Positions 11,724-23,399 of a DNA stretch of 64,000 nt are shown piece after piece. Every line of letters begins with the position of its first letter. Positions within the stretch are counted from its first letter, which is position 1. The notes beneath the pieces are model-generated. The model had not been told where the DNA came from. It did no database searches and saw only the letters and a program-made list of their open reading frames with translations. Origin of the DNA: Hemileia vastatrix (Eukaryota; Basidiomycota; Pucciniomycetes; Pucciniales; Zaghouaniaceae); the NCBI GenBank assembly GCA_030280995.1, contig JASXTE010000005.1, positions 37,917,203 through 37,981,202 on the forward strand, read 5' to 3'. A program made the position numbers and the translations under genes.

Positions 11724-11984
11724 CACCACGCAATATGGGGGGCGGACTTGTTAGCAAGTCCGCAACCTTGGACTCAAGTTCACCACAGATTGAACACACA
11801 TTGAGCTATTGACAAAGGAACCATACAATCAGGGATAAACACCACTCAGCAGAACAGTTTTAGGTGTGTCTTCAAGTAGAGTTCAATATGAGTTCAGTAT
11901 GAGTTCAGTCTGAGTTCCATCTGAGTTGTGCCTGAGTTCAGGTTGGGGACTTGCTAGCAAGTCCACCCCCTATATTGCGTAGTG
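11724..11984. mobile_element. CACTA-like MITE with palindromic TIRs
   Basis: 261 bp, bounded by CACCACGCAATAT and the complement of CACTACGCAATAT, flanked by TCT at 11721-11723 and 11985-11987. The TIRs are about 40 bp; each carries an 18-bp (near-)palindrome of the type GGACTTGCTAGCAAGTCC. The interior right side has tandem TGAGTTC motifs (11880-11945). The CACTA/CACCA ends with a 3-bp duplication fit the CACTA (EnSpm) superfamily. No protein is encoded, so it must move with enzymes from elsewhere. Confidence 0.82.
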
Positions 11985-12147
11985 TCTCTCAAGAAAAATT
12001 GAAAATGCAAATAAATTGTCTGAATAATGAAAAGCAAGAAAAGGTGTTTGTTGATTTGGGTTCTGTGATGTGTGGTGATGATTTGGTTGGTGGTTTTTTT
12101 GGCAACACTGGTGTGTCTGTTTCAGCCAGGCTATCTCAGGAGTCCAG

Positions 12148-13328
12148 TAATTTATACAATAAATTACTGCAATCATATAAAGGAATAACATTATGTAATT
12201 ACAAAAAATAATTAAAATAAAATTATAAACATTTTATGAATAAATAAAATAATTACTATACTTAATTTTATTATTAAATAAATTTTATTACATAAACAAA
12301 TATAATATTCTATAATATCATGGTGTACTTTGTATGTATAAATAAATTATTTAAAATTATTTTATAAGGATAAATTTAACTTACACTGTAATTATAATTT
12401 CAATAATAAAATTTATATAAACTAAATACATATGATCATATAATACTATCCATAAATATTGGGCGCTTCCTTGATCCTTAATTGTGTCACTAAAATTACT
12501 AAATTAATTAAAAAAATTTATTTAATATGATTAAATTTAATTTCTCATGTTAAATAAGTTTCTTTATTAAATTAATTAATTGTTTCAATTAATTTAATAA
12601 TTAAACTACCTGGAATAGTTAAAATAATTAAATTACTTTTACTTATACTGAATGAAGATTATTTAAAAGCGTAAAAAGAATTCCTTTTATTTTAATTACA
12701 CTTTTTTAGCTATTTTTATTCCCTCTTTAGATTTCTCTCTCATAGTTCTCATTTTCCATATTCACGTAGTTATTTGTTATATCAATTCTTTTCTTTTTTA
12801 GAAATATCTGATGGGAAAAAATATCTGCTTAATCACGGGTTTATTTTTATTGTTTTTGATTAAATTTTTTAATTATTTCTTTCACATTATTTTACCTTTT
12901 TGTAATTACTATTGGATCGCTCCAGAAGATCCTCTTGCCTATAAAAGGGGTTTGGAAATCTCTCTGGTAGCTCATTACTTATTATACACTCACTTAAACA
13001 TATTTTTGAATATACTACTTTTATTTATTATTTTTATTAGTTCTACATATCTAATTTAAATAATATATAAATAATTATAGGTTGCTTTAAGTTTAATAAT
13101 ACTATCAGTGTTTTCCGCGCTTTTGAACATAAGTACAAATATACATATATTATAATTTAAATCAAAACTTATAGTTGCACTAAGTCTCAAGTCCTCTCTT
13201 CCTCTCTTCTCAAAATACAAATATTATATTATTATTATACATCTTTATAATATTTTATATTTTTCCTCCTACTTTCACTTTTCCATCTTCTCCTCCTCCT
13301 TCTTCTAGACAACTGGCTGATAGTCTGT
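12148..13328 (+). mobile_element. AT-rich LTR-like insertion in Gypsy-1
   Basis: 1181 bp flanked by the direct repeat GTCCAG (12142-12147 and 13329-13334). Removing it joins two open frames of Gypsy-1 in phase, so the boundaries are good. A TATAAAAGGGG box (12940) with a downstream pyrimidine-rich stretch suggests an LTR promoter, hence a solo LTR. The ends (TAAT..GTCTGT) are not a clean TG..CA, so another class of non-coding element is possible. Confidence 0.65.
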
Positions 13329-16296
13329 GTCCAGTTGCAGAAGAGAGTTTCTCCAGCATGAGGATAAAAGGCATGACTTTCTAGCTTCTGGTGGGGCGGT
13401 CACTGCAGTGCAGGACCTATCTGAAGGTAACATGGACAGTCTCTGTGATGAGAATCCTGAACCTTATGATGATGTTTATTGCCCTAGGGGCATTTTTGAT
13501 TTGGTTGGTGATTTTGGTACTAGTGAAGTGGATGAGCAGAATTTAGTATGGAAAAGTTTTGGAGTGGTGGAAAATGGGTCTAAAAGTAAGTCCTCCCAAT
13601 TGTGCACCGCTAGGGTTTCTTCTACACCTTTCAAAAACATTACCATGGCCACACATGTGAGCATTGGGGACACCCCTGGTTGTTTTTCTAGGAATAGCAA
13701 GAAACAATTGGACGAAAATCAAGAAAAAAATCTCAAGATAAATGATAATCAACAAAAAAATTATTTATGTAAAGATATTGTCAATAGGGCTGAGCCTACT
13801 TGGCATGCTGGTAATCTCCTGCATGAGGATAGACTGCGAACTTTTCATACTTTTGATTATTCTTTTCTTATTTCTAAAAATATAAATCAAATTAAAAATT
13901 GTCTGCATAATGAAAAACTAGATAACAATATTTTTGAAAATTCCAATAATTCTGTTTCTAAAGACTTTAATAATTCTTTTTCAAAAAATAAAAATAAAAA
14001 TAAAACTGATAAAATTTATTTATCTGATTTTAAAAATTCTTTTTGTAAATATTCTGTTACTCTTAATTCTGATGAAGATGAAGATTCTGTTGATGAAAGG
14101 AGCTCAATTCCTCAAGTACATGTGGAAGTGGAAGCGGCAAAATATAAGAAGGTTGCTGTAAAAGTTAAACCAATCAATGAAGCGCTTCCAACTGGATTGA
14201 ATCCGCCGTTCAAGAGACCATTTTTGTCAAGAGATCCATATGAAACTCCTTTAAGAAAGAATCCGCCTGAATTTTCTGAAACGTCAAAAATTATTTTTGA
14301 TAGGATTGGTGTTGTAAATTTTGGGCCAGAGGGTTGGTTATCTGGTGAGGAGATGAATTTGTTGTTGGATGTGATGGTGTTGAGGGAGAAGGCTATTGCA
14401 TTTGTGGAAGAAGAGAGGGGTGTTTTAAAGCATTCTTATGGTGAACCTTACAAGATTCAAGTTGTTTGTCATGAACCTTGGCAACTCAAGCCAATTCCGA
14501 TTCCTGCTGCTCTTAAAGATGATTATATTGAAGCTGTTAGTGAAAGGATTAGGACTGGACTTTATGAACAATCGTTATCAATTTATTCAAGTCCAGTTTT
14601 CTGTATCAAGAAGCCTAATGGAAAGCTTAGAGTGGTTCATGGTCTCAGGGAATTGAATAGGGTGACTATAAAAGATGCTGGTATTCCTCAAAGTGCAGAG
14701 GAATTTGTTGATGCTTTTTCTGGAAGTGTATGTTATGGCTTGGGTGATATTATGGGGGGCTATGATGAAAGAGAATTACATCCGGATTCAAGACCTCTGA
14801 CAACTTTTGATACTCCTCTTGGATGGTTACAGCTGACTAGATTACCTAAAGGTGCTACTAATTCTGTTGCTGTTTATCAAGCACAAATGGCTTGGATTCT
14901 TCAAGATGAAATTCCACAGTATGCTGGTGTATTTATTGATGATGGTGGAATTAAAGGTCCTTCAACTGATTATGATAATGAAGTGTTGGAGGAGAATCTA
15001 GGTATTAGGAGGTTTATTTGGGAGTATGCAGTAACTTTGGAAAGGATGTTGTTTAGGATTGAAGAAGCTGGTTTAACTATTTCTGGTTCTAATTTTTCTT
15101 GTTGTGTTCCAGCTTTAGAGATTATTGGACATGTGGTGTGTAGAGAAGGCTGAATTATGTCAAAGAAGAAAGTCAAGAAAATTCAATCTTGGCCGAGACC
15201 TAGAAACACTACTGAAGTTAGAGGATTTTTGGGAGTATGTGTTTATGTTATGATGTTTATTAGGGATTTCTCATTATTGGCTGCTCCATTGAGAAGGTTA
15301 ACTAGGAAGGATGCTGATTGGGATTGGGATGAAGCTTGTGAAGAAGTTTTCATTAAGTTGAAGAAGGTGGTTGGTGAAGATATTATTCTTCATAAGTTGG
15401 ATTATGGTGAAGGAGCTGGTAGGATTTATTTAGCTGTTGATTCTAGTCAGCTGGCTGCTGGTGCAGTGCTTTCTCAGATGGATAAGGGTGGTTACATTAG
15501 ACCAGTTAGGTATGAATCTGTATTTTTTACTGAGGTGGAATCAAGATATTCACAACCAAAGTTGGAACTCTGTGGTGTGGCAAAAATTTTAAAGAAACTT
15601 CAAAATATCTTATGGGGTCAACATTTTTAACTTCAAGTGGATGCTAAATCTTTAATTCAGATGATTAATTCACCTAGTTTACCTAATGCTCCAATGACTA
15701 GGTGGGTAGCTTTTATTCAACATTTTTCATTCGATTTAGTGCAAAGGCCTGGAAAATCTTTCACTATGCCTGATGGATTGTCAAGAAGACCACCTACAGT
15801 AGATGATTCCAATTCAGAAGAGTTTGATGAAGATATACCTATAATCAAGGCCAGTACCAAGGGTGCTGAGGACTTTCCATACCTCCCCCATGAGGTTAAA
15901 CTGGCTGGTTCTATTTTTGTTGAATTTGATGAAGTTGATGATCTAGTTGATCATGAGGTTTTTGTAGATGAGGATGGTGTGGTTGTTTGGGATAATTGGA
16001 AGTTGGTTAATGGTGTTTATGTTTGTTATCTGAAGAAGGATAGTGGTAGCATGGAAAAATGTTTGTATGAGGTGGATTATGTGGATTTCAGCAAACAGCG
16101 GAATGCTCAGAGAATGATTGCTCATTCACAAGTGGGAGATATTGGGGACAGGGAGGTTCCTTTGGATGTTATATTATTGGATTTTTCTGATGAAATTCGG
16201 GGCCAGACTGGGTTTTATTTTTTAATGGTGAAATATTTGTTGTCTCTGGGAAAACCAGAAGAATGTGATGAAGCTGAATGGGTGGCTATCAAATAG
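13329..16296 (+). pseudogene. Gypsy-1 pol: reverse transcriptase and RNase H
   Basis: A long frame to 15153 holds an N-terminal spacer (13329-14400) and RT. Seen are SPVFCIKKPNGKLRVVHGLR (14592-14651), the substrate-binding block TFDTPLGWLQLTRLPKGATN (14806-14865) and the catalytic FIDD (about 14931-14942, the YxDD box), so the catalytic aspartates are present. After a TGA at 15151 the thumb region and RNase H follow (YLAVDSSQLAAGAVLSQM about 15427-15480; KLELCGVAKIL; RPGKSFTMPDGLSRRP near 15745-15795), broken again by a stop at 15628. Together these copy the RNA into DNA and remove the template. Stops at 15151, 15628 and 16294 mark decay. Confidence 0.87.
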
Positions 16297-16314
16297 AAGT
16301 CATCCGGTTTTTAT

Positions 16315-17468
16315 TTGTCTGGTAGAAGGTTGATGAAAAGAAGACATCCAAATCCTCAAGTTGTTGTATCTCAAAGAAAAGGTCAAGAATTGGTGATGAA
16401 ATCTCTTCATGAAGATTTAGGGCATAGGGGCTTTGGAGAAACTTATAAGCGGATTGCTGATAGATTTTGGTGGCCTGGAATGAAGATGGCTGTTAGATCT
16501 TGGGTTTAGTCATGTGAAGAATGTCAGAGAAGAAGTTATTTAAGGCCAAAAGAACCTGGAAATGCTACTGGTCAAAACACTATCTTTGGACGGGTTAGTT
16601 TGGATTCTGTTCACATCAAGGAAGGTAAATATAAGTACTTGATTGTGGCAAGGGATGATTTGTCTGGTTGGGTTGAGGCTGTCCCTCTTATTAGTTTATC
16701 TGCTAAAAATGTAGCAGAATTTTTGATGAAGGAATGGGTGTATAGGTATGGTGTTATGAAGTTGGTAACTGTTGATGGCTGCTCCGAGTTTGGTGCAGAC
16801 TTCAAGGAAGCTGTTTCAAAAATTGGCTCAAAGGTTAGAGTGGCAACCCCATATTATCCTGAAGCAGAAGAAATGGTTGAAAGGGGGAATCAAGTTATTA
16901 AGGATGCTTTGGTTAAAATGTGTGGAAAAAGTGCTGAAAAGTGGAGGCATTATTTACCCCTTGTTTTATTTGCTGACAGGATTACCACCAAGAGGACAAC
17001 TGGTTATTCACCTTATGAATTAGTTTTCATTCAGAAAGCTGTTTACCGGTTGATCTTGAAGCTGAATCTTATCTTGGTGTTGATTGGAATGTAGTCAAAA
17101 CTACTGAAGATTTGCTTTGTGCTAGAATGCAACAGTTAGAAAAGAAGGAGAAATATTTGGAGAAGGCATACAATAGGATGACCAAGATCAGGGATCAGTC
17201 TGTCAGGTATTGGGATCAAAGGTTTGCTCATAGACTCAGGAAGCCTTTGAGGCCTGGTGATATGGTGTTGGTGTATAATAGGAGTTTGGAAAGTCAGTGG
17301 GGGAAAATGTTTGCTGATAGATGGAATGGACCATATAGGATTAGAGAACAGGTTTCTGGTGGTTCATATGTTTTGGAAGAACTGGATGGTGTTGTCTTAA
17401 AGAAGAGGGTAGCTGCTGATCAAGTGAAGAAGTTTTACCCTAGGGGCACAACGAGTGCTGAAGTTTGA
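16315..17468 (+). pseudogene. Gypsy-1 pol: integrase
   Basis: HHCC zinc-binding domain: HEDLGHRGFGETYKRI (16408-16455), RFWWPGM and, after a TAG at 16507, SCEECQRR. The core shows SLDSVHIKEG (first D, about 16597-16630), TVDGCSEFG (second D, about 16768-16795) and PEAEEMVERGN (region of the catalytic E, about 16858-16890). A frameshift near 17040-17110 separates the core from the C-terminal part, which has LRPGDMVLVYNR and WNGPYRIREQ, a GPY/F module. No chromodomain follows the stop at 17468. Confidence 0.85.
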
Positions 17469-18949
17469 CTCCAAAATGACGATAAACTACAACATCAATC
17501 TTTTAGGAAATCTCACAGTCTTTTGAAAAATCAATCATTACTTCAATTTTAAAATTTTATTATGTGGTGAAAATATGAGGGGGTAAAAAATTTTGTTAGG
17601 AGTGTTCACAGGGGAACCTTCTAGATTTTATATTGGCAAGTTTGGGGGTTATTGATGAGTTGGAAGGTCTATTCACAAATACCCCATAATGTTTGTTTCC
17701 AACCCTTCTCTGTTTCTAGTTGAATCCTGGCTTTGTTTTTTGTTATATAGGTAGTCCTCTATGACTATAAACTGGAACCTTACAATGACACAGCACAATC
17801 TTTTGGAAGTCTGGATTCAAGAATTTTGTTTTGTTTCATTTTTTTTGTTGTATTGGGGTGGATGATCACTTGTGGTCTCCAATCATTTTTACAAATTGGA
17901 GGGAGCCCACCCAGTGATCATTAGTTTGTTTCCTTGATTTTCATTAAATTATCATTTTTCAAATTTTCAAATTTTCAAAATTTAATTTTTTTTTAAAAAA
18001 AAAAATTAAAAATTATTTTCAAAATTTAATTTTCAAAAAAAAAATTATTATTTTCAAAAATAATTTAATTTCAAAAATTTCATTTTATGTTAAATTTTTT
18101 AATTTTTCTTTCCTGTGTATCCACAATCAAGGTGCACTTGGATGTGGGTATGATGTCAGGGGTTTGGCTCATCCAAATGGCTGGGGGACATCTTTTATTT
18201 TTTATTTATCTTTAATTTTATTTCTCTTTTTCTTTTGTTATATATTTATTTTATTTATTCTGCTAGTCCATCAAGACTTAAAGCTGAAATTCTTTTCAAG
18301 ATCATTTATGATTGGTCCTAAACTTCAAGACCGTGGAAAACTGAAGATGTCAATAAAACTAGGAATTATAATGGTCAAGATTTGAGGAGGATTTCTTTTA
18401 GTTAGAATTGTTCATTGGGGAACCTTCTAGATTTTATATTGGCAAGTTTGGGGGTAGTTTATGAGTTGGAAACTCTATACAAAATTACCCCACAAAGTTC
18501 GTTTATATGCTTTATTGTTTATAGATTGATCTCTAGCATTGGTTTTGTGATGCAGGTGGAAGTCCTCTAAGACTATAAACTTGTGATTTTTGTGTTTGAT
18601 GACTCAATAAAATTCAAGTGGAGGTTGTTTTTGGAAATTGGAGGACCTCATGGCGATGTCCAGATCATTGCAGTTCTGGCTCAGTGGAGATGAAAGCCCA
18701 CTCTCTTAATTTTTATTTTTTTTGTCGGAGGTGAATGGTAGAGGAGTTTTGAGGACCTCATGGCGGTGTCTAGATCATCGCAGTTCTAGCTCTGTAGGGT
18801 TTAAAGCCTACTCTTTCATACTCAGTGGATTGAAGCATTAAAAATCAAGTGGAGTCAACTTTAGAAGCAAAATTTTTATTGAAATGATGGTGGAAAAGTT
18901 TTTTATGTAATTCAGAATGGAATGGGGACATTCCATATTGGAGGGAGGA
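17469..18949 (+). other. Gypsy-1 3' non-coding region with internal repeats and purine tract
   Basis: No gene seen. A 170-bp segment is present twice (about 17610-17775 and 18405-18580; both contain GGGGAACCTTCTAGATTTTATATTGG as separate shorter matches and a GACTATAAAC end). A shorter unit with GAGGACCTCATGGCG is present at about 18643 and 18750. A/T homopolymer runs fill 17940-18090. The purine tract GGAGGGAGGA (18940-18949) touches the 3' LTR and would prime plus-strand synthesis. Confidence 0.7.
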
Positions 18950-20106
18950 TGTGACATTCCAAATCTGGGTAGGCTACTAAGGTGAAAATTTGATTGGACC
19001 TTGGTTGGAAGAAAATCATGGTGTTAGCAGGTGTTAATTTGGTTGAAGGGAGTTAACTGGATTTTTTTTGGGTGGATTTATGGTGATTTTTGGAGGATTT
19101 ATGGTAATTTTTTGGAGTATTTAGGTGTTTTGGAATGGATATATGTTGGTATTCCTATTGTTATTTGATGGTTTCATGGATTGGGTATTGGTTTTACTGG
19201 ATTTTCTAGGGCTCTCTTGGTATTTTTGGTGGATGCAGTGTGCTCAAGGAGTAGCCATTTTTTTCCGGTTTGCTCGTGTTCGCTCCGGTGATTTTCCGGT
19301 GCAAAAGCAAAGTCAATGTGGCAAAGTTGGTCATTGTGGCAAATTTTGGTCACTGTGCCAAAAGTTTGGCTATTGTGGCAAAATTTGGTTAGAAAGTTAT
19401 TATGCTTACTAGATCAATAGTTTATTGTAGATCATATGCATGTAGGGTATTGTTGGAAAGGTCTGGAGCAGGAGAATCATATGGGGGGAATCTTAGTCTT
19501 CTACATGTTTTTTGCCTTTTAGTTTCGATAATAAGGGTCTTTTTTGATAATTAACAATATTTAACGTATAACAACAATTATAATAAAAAAATATCAACAT
19601 ATAGGGTACCATTGGATAGCTCTCATCCTTGGTGACTCAAATTTATTTCTTGTCTTATAAAATTTATAAAATAAAAATATAATAAGGAACACTCTTTAAT
19701 TTTGGTGAGATACTGGGTAAATCTGGGGCAGACCTTTAATAAGGCACCTTTGAACAGATCATCCCAAGGGTAGTTTCTGGGGTACTTTACTGTACTTTTC
19801 AGTCTCTGGGGCAAGTGTTGCGGCTTGTTCTAAGTATTTGCTGTGACTTGTATCAGTGTAATCTGGTATTAGGTATTTGTTTTGGGGGTGTAATCCTTTA
19901 GTGCACTTATTTTTCTCTATATTATAGGTTTCCAACACTTTCAAAGTCTTTCTCTCAGATTTTCAACTTATCCAACTCCTCAAGCAGATCTTCAAGCTTA
20001 GTTAATTGAATCTTATGTTTACTTAGAGGGACAGGGATTTCTTTTTGTTTTTCCAACTCCCTTAGATTCTGCCTGCAGCAAGGTGACTGTAGGAGTCTAC
20101 TCTACA
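18950..20106 (+). repeat. Gypsy-1 3' LTR
   Basis: Starts TGTGACATTCC, ends GTCTACTCTACA, then the ACGT target copy. Few differences from the 5' LTR, so the insertion is not very old. Confidence 0.92.
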
Positions 20107-21209
20107 ACGTCCACCTTCTTCAAAGGTTAATGGCTACTTATTGATGGCCAATGAAGTAAGGAGGAAAACAAGGGGGAGAATAGATATCAATCCTAAACAA
20201 ATGAAGGAGAGATTGAAGAGTTACCAATCAAAATATAAAAAGGGTCATCATGCTGCAAATGAAACTGGCTTTGGTATTGACGATGATGATTTGGAGATTG
20301 GAATTAATACGGTTTCCAAAAAGCTCAATGTCATGTGTCCTTTCTATGAGGAAATGGATAATCTTTTTGGCTCCTGATTTGATGTAAACACTTGGTTTCT
20401 ACACGATACTACTAAGGATATACCCTCTGGATCCAAACCATCCTATAATCCTCCCGACACACCTTTACTTGAAGGAGATCAATCCCCTCCACCTTCTAAC
20501 CATAGTTCAGCTGAAGATGATCCTGACTATCAAGCAGAACAATTATATTGCAGCAGATCTGAATCCTCAGAGGCCCAAATTTTAAATGTATGTATACTTT
20601 TTGTTTTTTCTTCAATTCTTCTCTGAATTTCTCTTTCATTCTAGTCTCCTCCTACTCAAACTCAATTTCCATTAAATAATCTCAATTCTGGAAATGTGAA
20701 TCCCAATTTAGAAGCTGCTTTAGATGAACTTCCTGAAGCCTCTTGCTCAAGCTCCAAACTAAAGCGTCGAGCCTCAACTTCAATGAACTTGAACCATCTA
20801 TTAAAACGTGGTAATGCTTCAACAAGCTCATTTGGCTCCCTTGAGGATTATTTTGAAAAAAAATATATAAGTAAGATTTTTTTACTATATATCTTAATCA
20901 TTAACTCATTTATTTATTTATTTCAATTTAATTTTCTCAGCAAAATCAACTATTGCGAAAAATGCCCTTGACTTTGAGAAGATGAAGTTTGATCATATTC
21001 TAAAGAAAGATCAGCAAGCCTTATTTTTGGAAGAAAAAAATTTGAGGCAGAGCAGATGGAAAGAGTAAATGACCGTCAATTTCAAAGAGAAATGGCTACT
21101 TGTGAATTGGAAAAACAAGAGAGTTTTAAAAAAAAATTTCATTATGGAATGTGTAAAAAATGGCCAATCTTATGAGGACATTAAAAAATTACTTGACCTT
21201 TTCAATTGA
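20107..21209 (+). pseudogene. SANT/trihelix-like gene, 3' part (copy 1)
   Basis: Resumes right after Gypsy-1 with SKVNGYLLMANEVRRKTRGR and the second half of the DNA-binding domain (to about 20375), matching copy 2. A TGA at 20375-20377 interrupts the frame; the acidic spacer then continues to a GT donor near 20588. Two introns with GT..AG ends are readable (about 20588-20643 and 20869-20940). The last exon encodes a charged helical tail (FEKMKFDHILKKDQQALFLEE) with a frameshift near 21030-21130, ending at TGA 21207-21209. The tail lacks the tidy repeats of copies 2 and 3, so this copy is from a different subfamily. Confidence 0.75.
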
Positions 21210-21479
21210 TAAATTGTTTTTTTAGTTAATTTAATTTTGTTTGATTTATTTTTGGTAATATTTTCTTATATGCTGACTTATAAAAGGTCTTGAATATAGT
21301 ACATTATTTTTGACAAATTTTTGAAAATATCATACAATTTTTCTATCTTTACATTCAAGTCAATTAGTTTGCTTATACTTTTATTTTGATGAAAATTTGA
21401 AAATATGATAAAAATTTTCTATCTTTACTTTCAAGTCAATAAGTTTGCTTATCTAAATACTTCTAAGTCAATAAAATTC

Positions 21480-21735
21480 AATATCTCTTTTGAAAATTTG
21501 GCAATACCTCCCCTTGAATTTTATTGAAACAAGGGGTGGGTACCACAAAATTTTTCTAAGTCATCAATTTCACATGTCAGATTTAAAAAATTGGCAATAC
21601 CTTCCCCTGCATTTTATTGAAACAAGGGGTGGGTACCACCAAATTTTTCTAAGTCATCAATTTCACATGTCAGATTTAAAAAATTGGCAATACCCTCACC
21701 TGCATTTTATTGAAGTAAAGGGTGAAGGTCATCAA
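21480..21735 (+). repeat. Harbinger-family tandem array (copy 1)
   Basis: Two and a half units of about 97 bp. Each unit contains TTGGCAATACC, CATTTTATTGAA, then AAGGGGTGGGTACC and AAATTTTTCTAAGTCATC. It lies between the 3' ends of the SANT gene and the TET-like gene. The same array occurs in the other two copies. Confidence 0.85.
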
Positions 21736-21844
21736 AATTTAATATAATTACATAAATTAATTAATATATAAATAAGATATGTCAAATCTACTACTTTTAA
21801 ATTAATGACAATTCCTCATCCCAAAATGCAGATCAAGTCTAGAA

Positions 21845-21925
21845 ACTAGGTTTGGGACTTTCCACAGGTATAGGCTAGAGGAACCCCATGAAACAAATTA
21901 ATGTTATCATGATTACCTTTTATAC
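21845..21925. other. Conserved block shared by Harbinger copies 1 and 2
   Basis: The reverse complement matches 58688-58765 closely (GTAATCATGATAACATT, GTTTCATGGGGTTCCTCT, CCTATACCTGT, AAAGTCCCAAAC), far better than surrounding non-coding DNA. Both lie just past the stop codon of the TET-like gene. It could be a 3' untranslated element, an alternative last exon or a site needed for transposition. Confidence 0.6.
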
Positions 21926-22022
21926 ACCACATGGTCATTGGCCCATTACTTTAATTTCATAAATTGAAATATCATATTTATTTATTAAAAATTTATGGAA
22001 GAATATTAAATATTTGGTGACT

Positions 22023-23208
22023 CTACAAATCCCCATACTTTTTAGATCTACCTAAAGAATTTTTAAATTTATTACCTTTTTCTTCTTTTTTAAACTTGTT
22101 TTTTTGTTGGATTAACTTTTGACTGATCTGGAAAGAGTAACTGAAATGCGTGAAGTCTTGACAAGATTCCAAACCTGGAGGAGCCTTTGTGGTTTGGTGA
22201 TTATCGTAAGAAGAATTCCAAACTGTTTCGATGATTCCATTTCCTAATCCAAAATCGATTATACATCTATGATTTGGGAAATATAATCCATCTCCTTTAA
22301 TTTTTGCAGGTGACGGAATAGGTTGTCCATTGATAGGATTAATATATGTGAAAATTCCATAAGTGAGGTAATTGGCATCATTTCAGTTGGTGTGAATTTG
22401 GTTTTGAAATCCAGAATAAGTGATTATAACATTTGAAAACATTAGATAATCACTGCTAATATCTTCCCATTCAGAGTTGCACCAATTTTGTATTTCAAGT
22501 CTTGTAGCAACTTCATGATTTGTTTCAAAAGCTTTATTACAGAGTTTTTTAAGTCGAAGAGCAAGAAATGAATTAAATGAAGGTAAAGTCTTCAATTTTC
22601 AAAAATCATTATCTAATTCAGCTTTAGATAAAGATCTGAGTAAAGAATATATGGCTATTTGAATTAAATTCAGTAAAATGATATTAAAAAATCCAGAAAA
22701 ATTTTTAAACATACCAAGAGAAAAACCTTTATCAAATCCTGGTCTCCATCCAATACCAATCATGATTCCACCCAACAAATTCTTATTCCTTAAAGGTAAG
22801 CGAACCAAAGCCATTTGATAGAGTGTTATGATGAGATCACAGAGTTGATTAAATGATTCAACTTTTAAACCATTAAAAGAATGGTTTTCGTAAATAAATT
22901 GAAGTTTGAAAGTATTATTAATAACAGCTTTAACTTCATCACCTCCAGTTTCAGTTAAATAATGTATATTTTTAGGTAGCGTTTTCGGATATTGTTTTTT
23001 TTCAACTTTAGTTTTATAGTACTTGATTTTTTAAATATGGCAAAATATTTGATCCAAGTGAATTTTTTTTCAAATTTCTTTTATTTTGATACTGCTCATT
23101 TTTTGTCAATTTTTTAGATGATGATTGAAAAGAAGTTGAATTTGAAGATGATAATGAAGTTAAAGAAGATGAGAGTGAGTTAAGTGGTGAATCTGAAGTT
23201 AAAGACAT
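22023..23208 (-). pseudogene. TET/JBP-like 2OG-Fe(II) oxygenase (copy 1), decayed
   Basis: Starts MSLTSDSPLNSLSSSL at 23208 and ends RSKKYGDL at 22023. A serine-rich, low-complexity leader is followed by a frameshift near 23025. The rest is readable in one frame with two nonsense codons: MIGIGWRPGFDKGFSLGMF (about 22780-22725), WEDISSDYLMFSNVIIT, GIFTYINPINGQPIPSPAKI and FGLGNGIIETVWNSS. Family knowledge: Tet-like 2OG-FeII_Oxy domains use an HxD..H iron site to oxidise methylated bases. Here the HxD is lost (HTN followed by a stop, where copy 2 has HIDRND), so the protein would be inactive. It is nonetheless the fuller copy and shows what the N-terminus of copy 2 lacks. Confidence 0.78.
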
Positions 23209-23399
23209 GTATTTTTCTACTTTTGGGTGTTGTTACTTTTCAAACACCCAAAATTATACATTAAAAAAAACTCACTTAATTTAAATTAAAAAAACAAAAA
23301 TCCTCAAAAGACTAATAAGAATTTTTTTTATTTCACTTGAACTTGATGAATATTTTTCTCTAAAATTAAAAAAATCAAAAAAAAAAATTCAAAAAATTG

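Larger units (their letters stand above)
7245..20106 (+). mobile_element. Gypsy-1, Ty3/gypsy LTR retrotransposon
   Basis: Long LTRs (7245-8384 and 18950-20106), TG..CA ends, 4-bp target duplication ACGT, a primer-binding site just after the 5' LTR and a purine-rich tract just before the 3' LTR. Gene order is gag, protease, RT, RNase H, integrase with a GPY-type C-terminus; I see no chromodomain. Coding frames are broken by several stops, by a CACTA-like MITE (11724-11984) and by a 1.18-kb LTR-like insertion (12148-13328). The element sits in the SANT gene of Harbinger copy 1. Confidence 0.93.

Noticed and set aside
21480..21735. Regular repeats that could suggest a CRISPR-like array.
   Set aside because: Units are about 97 bp, contiguous and degenerate, with no distinct spacers, and the genome is eukaryotic.
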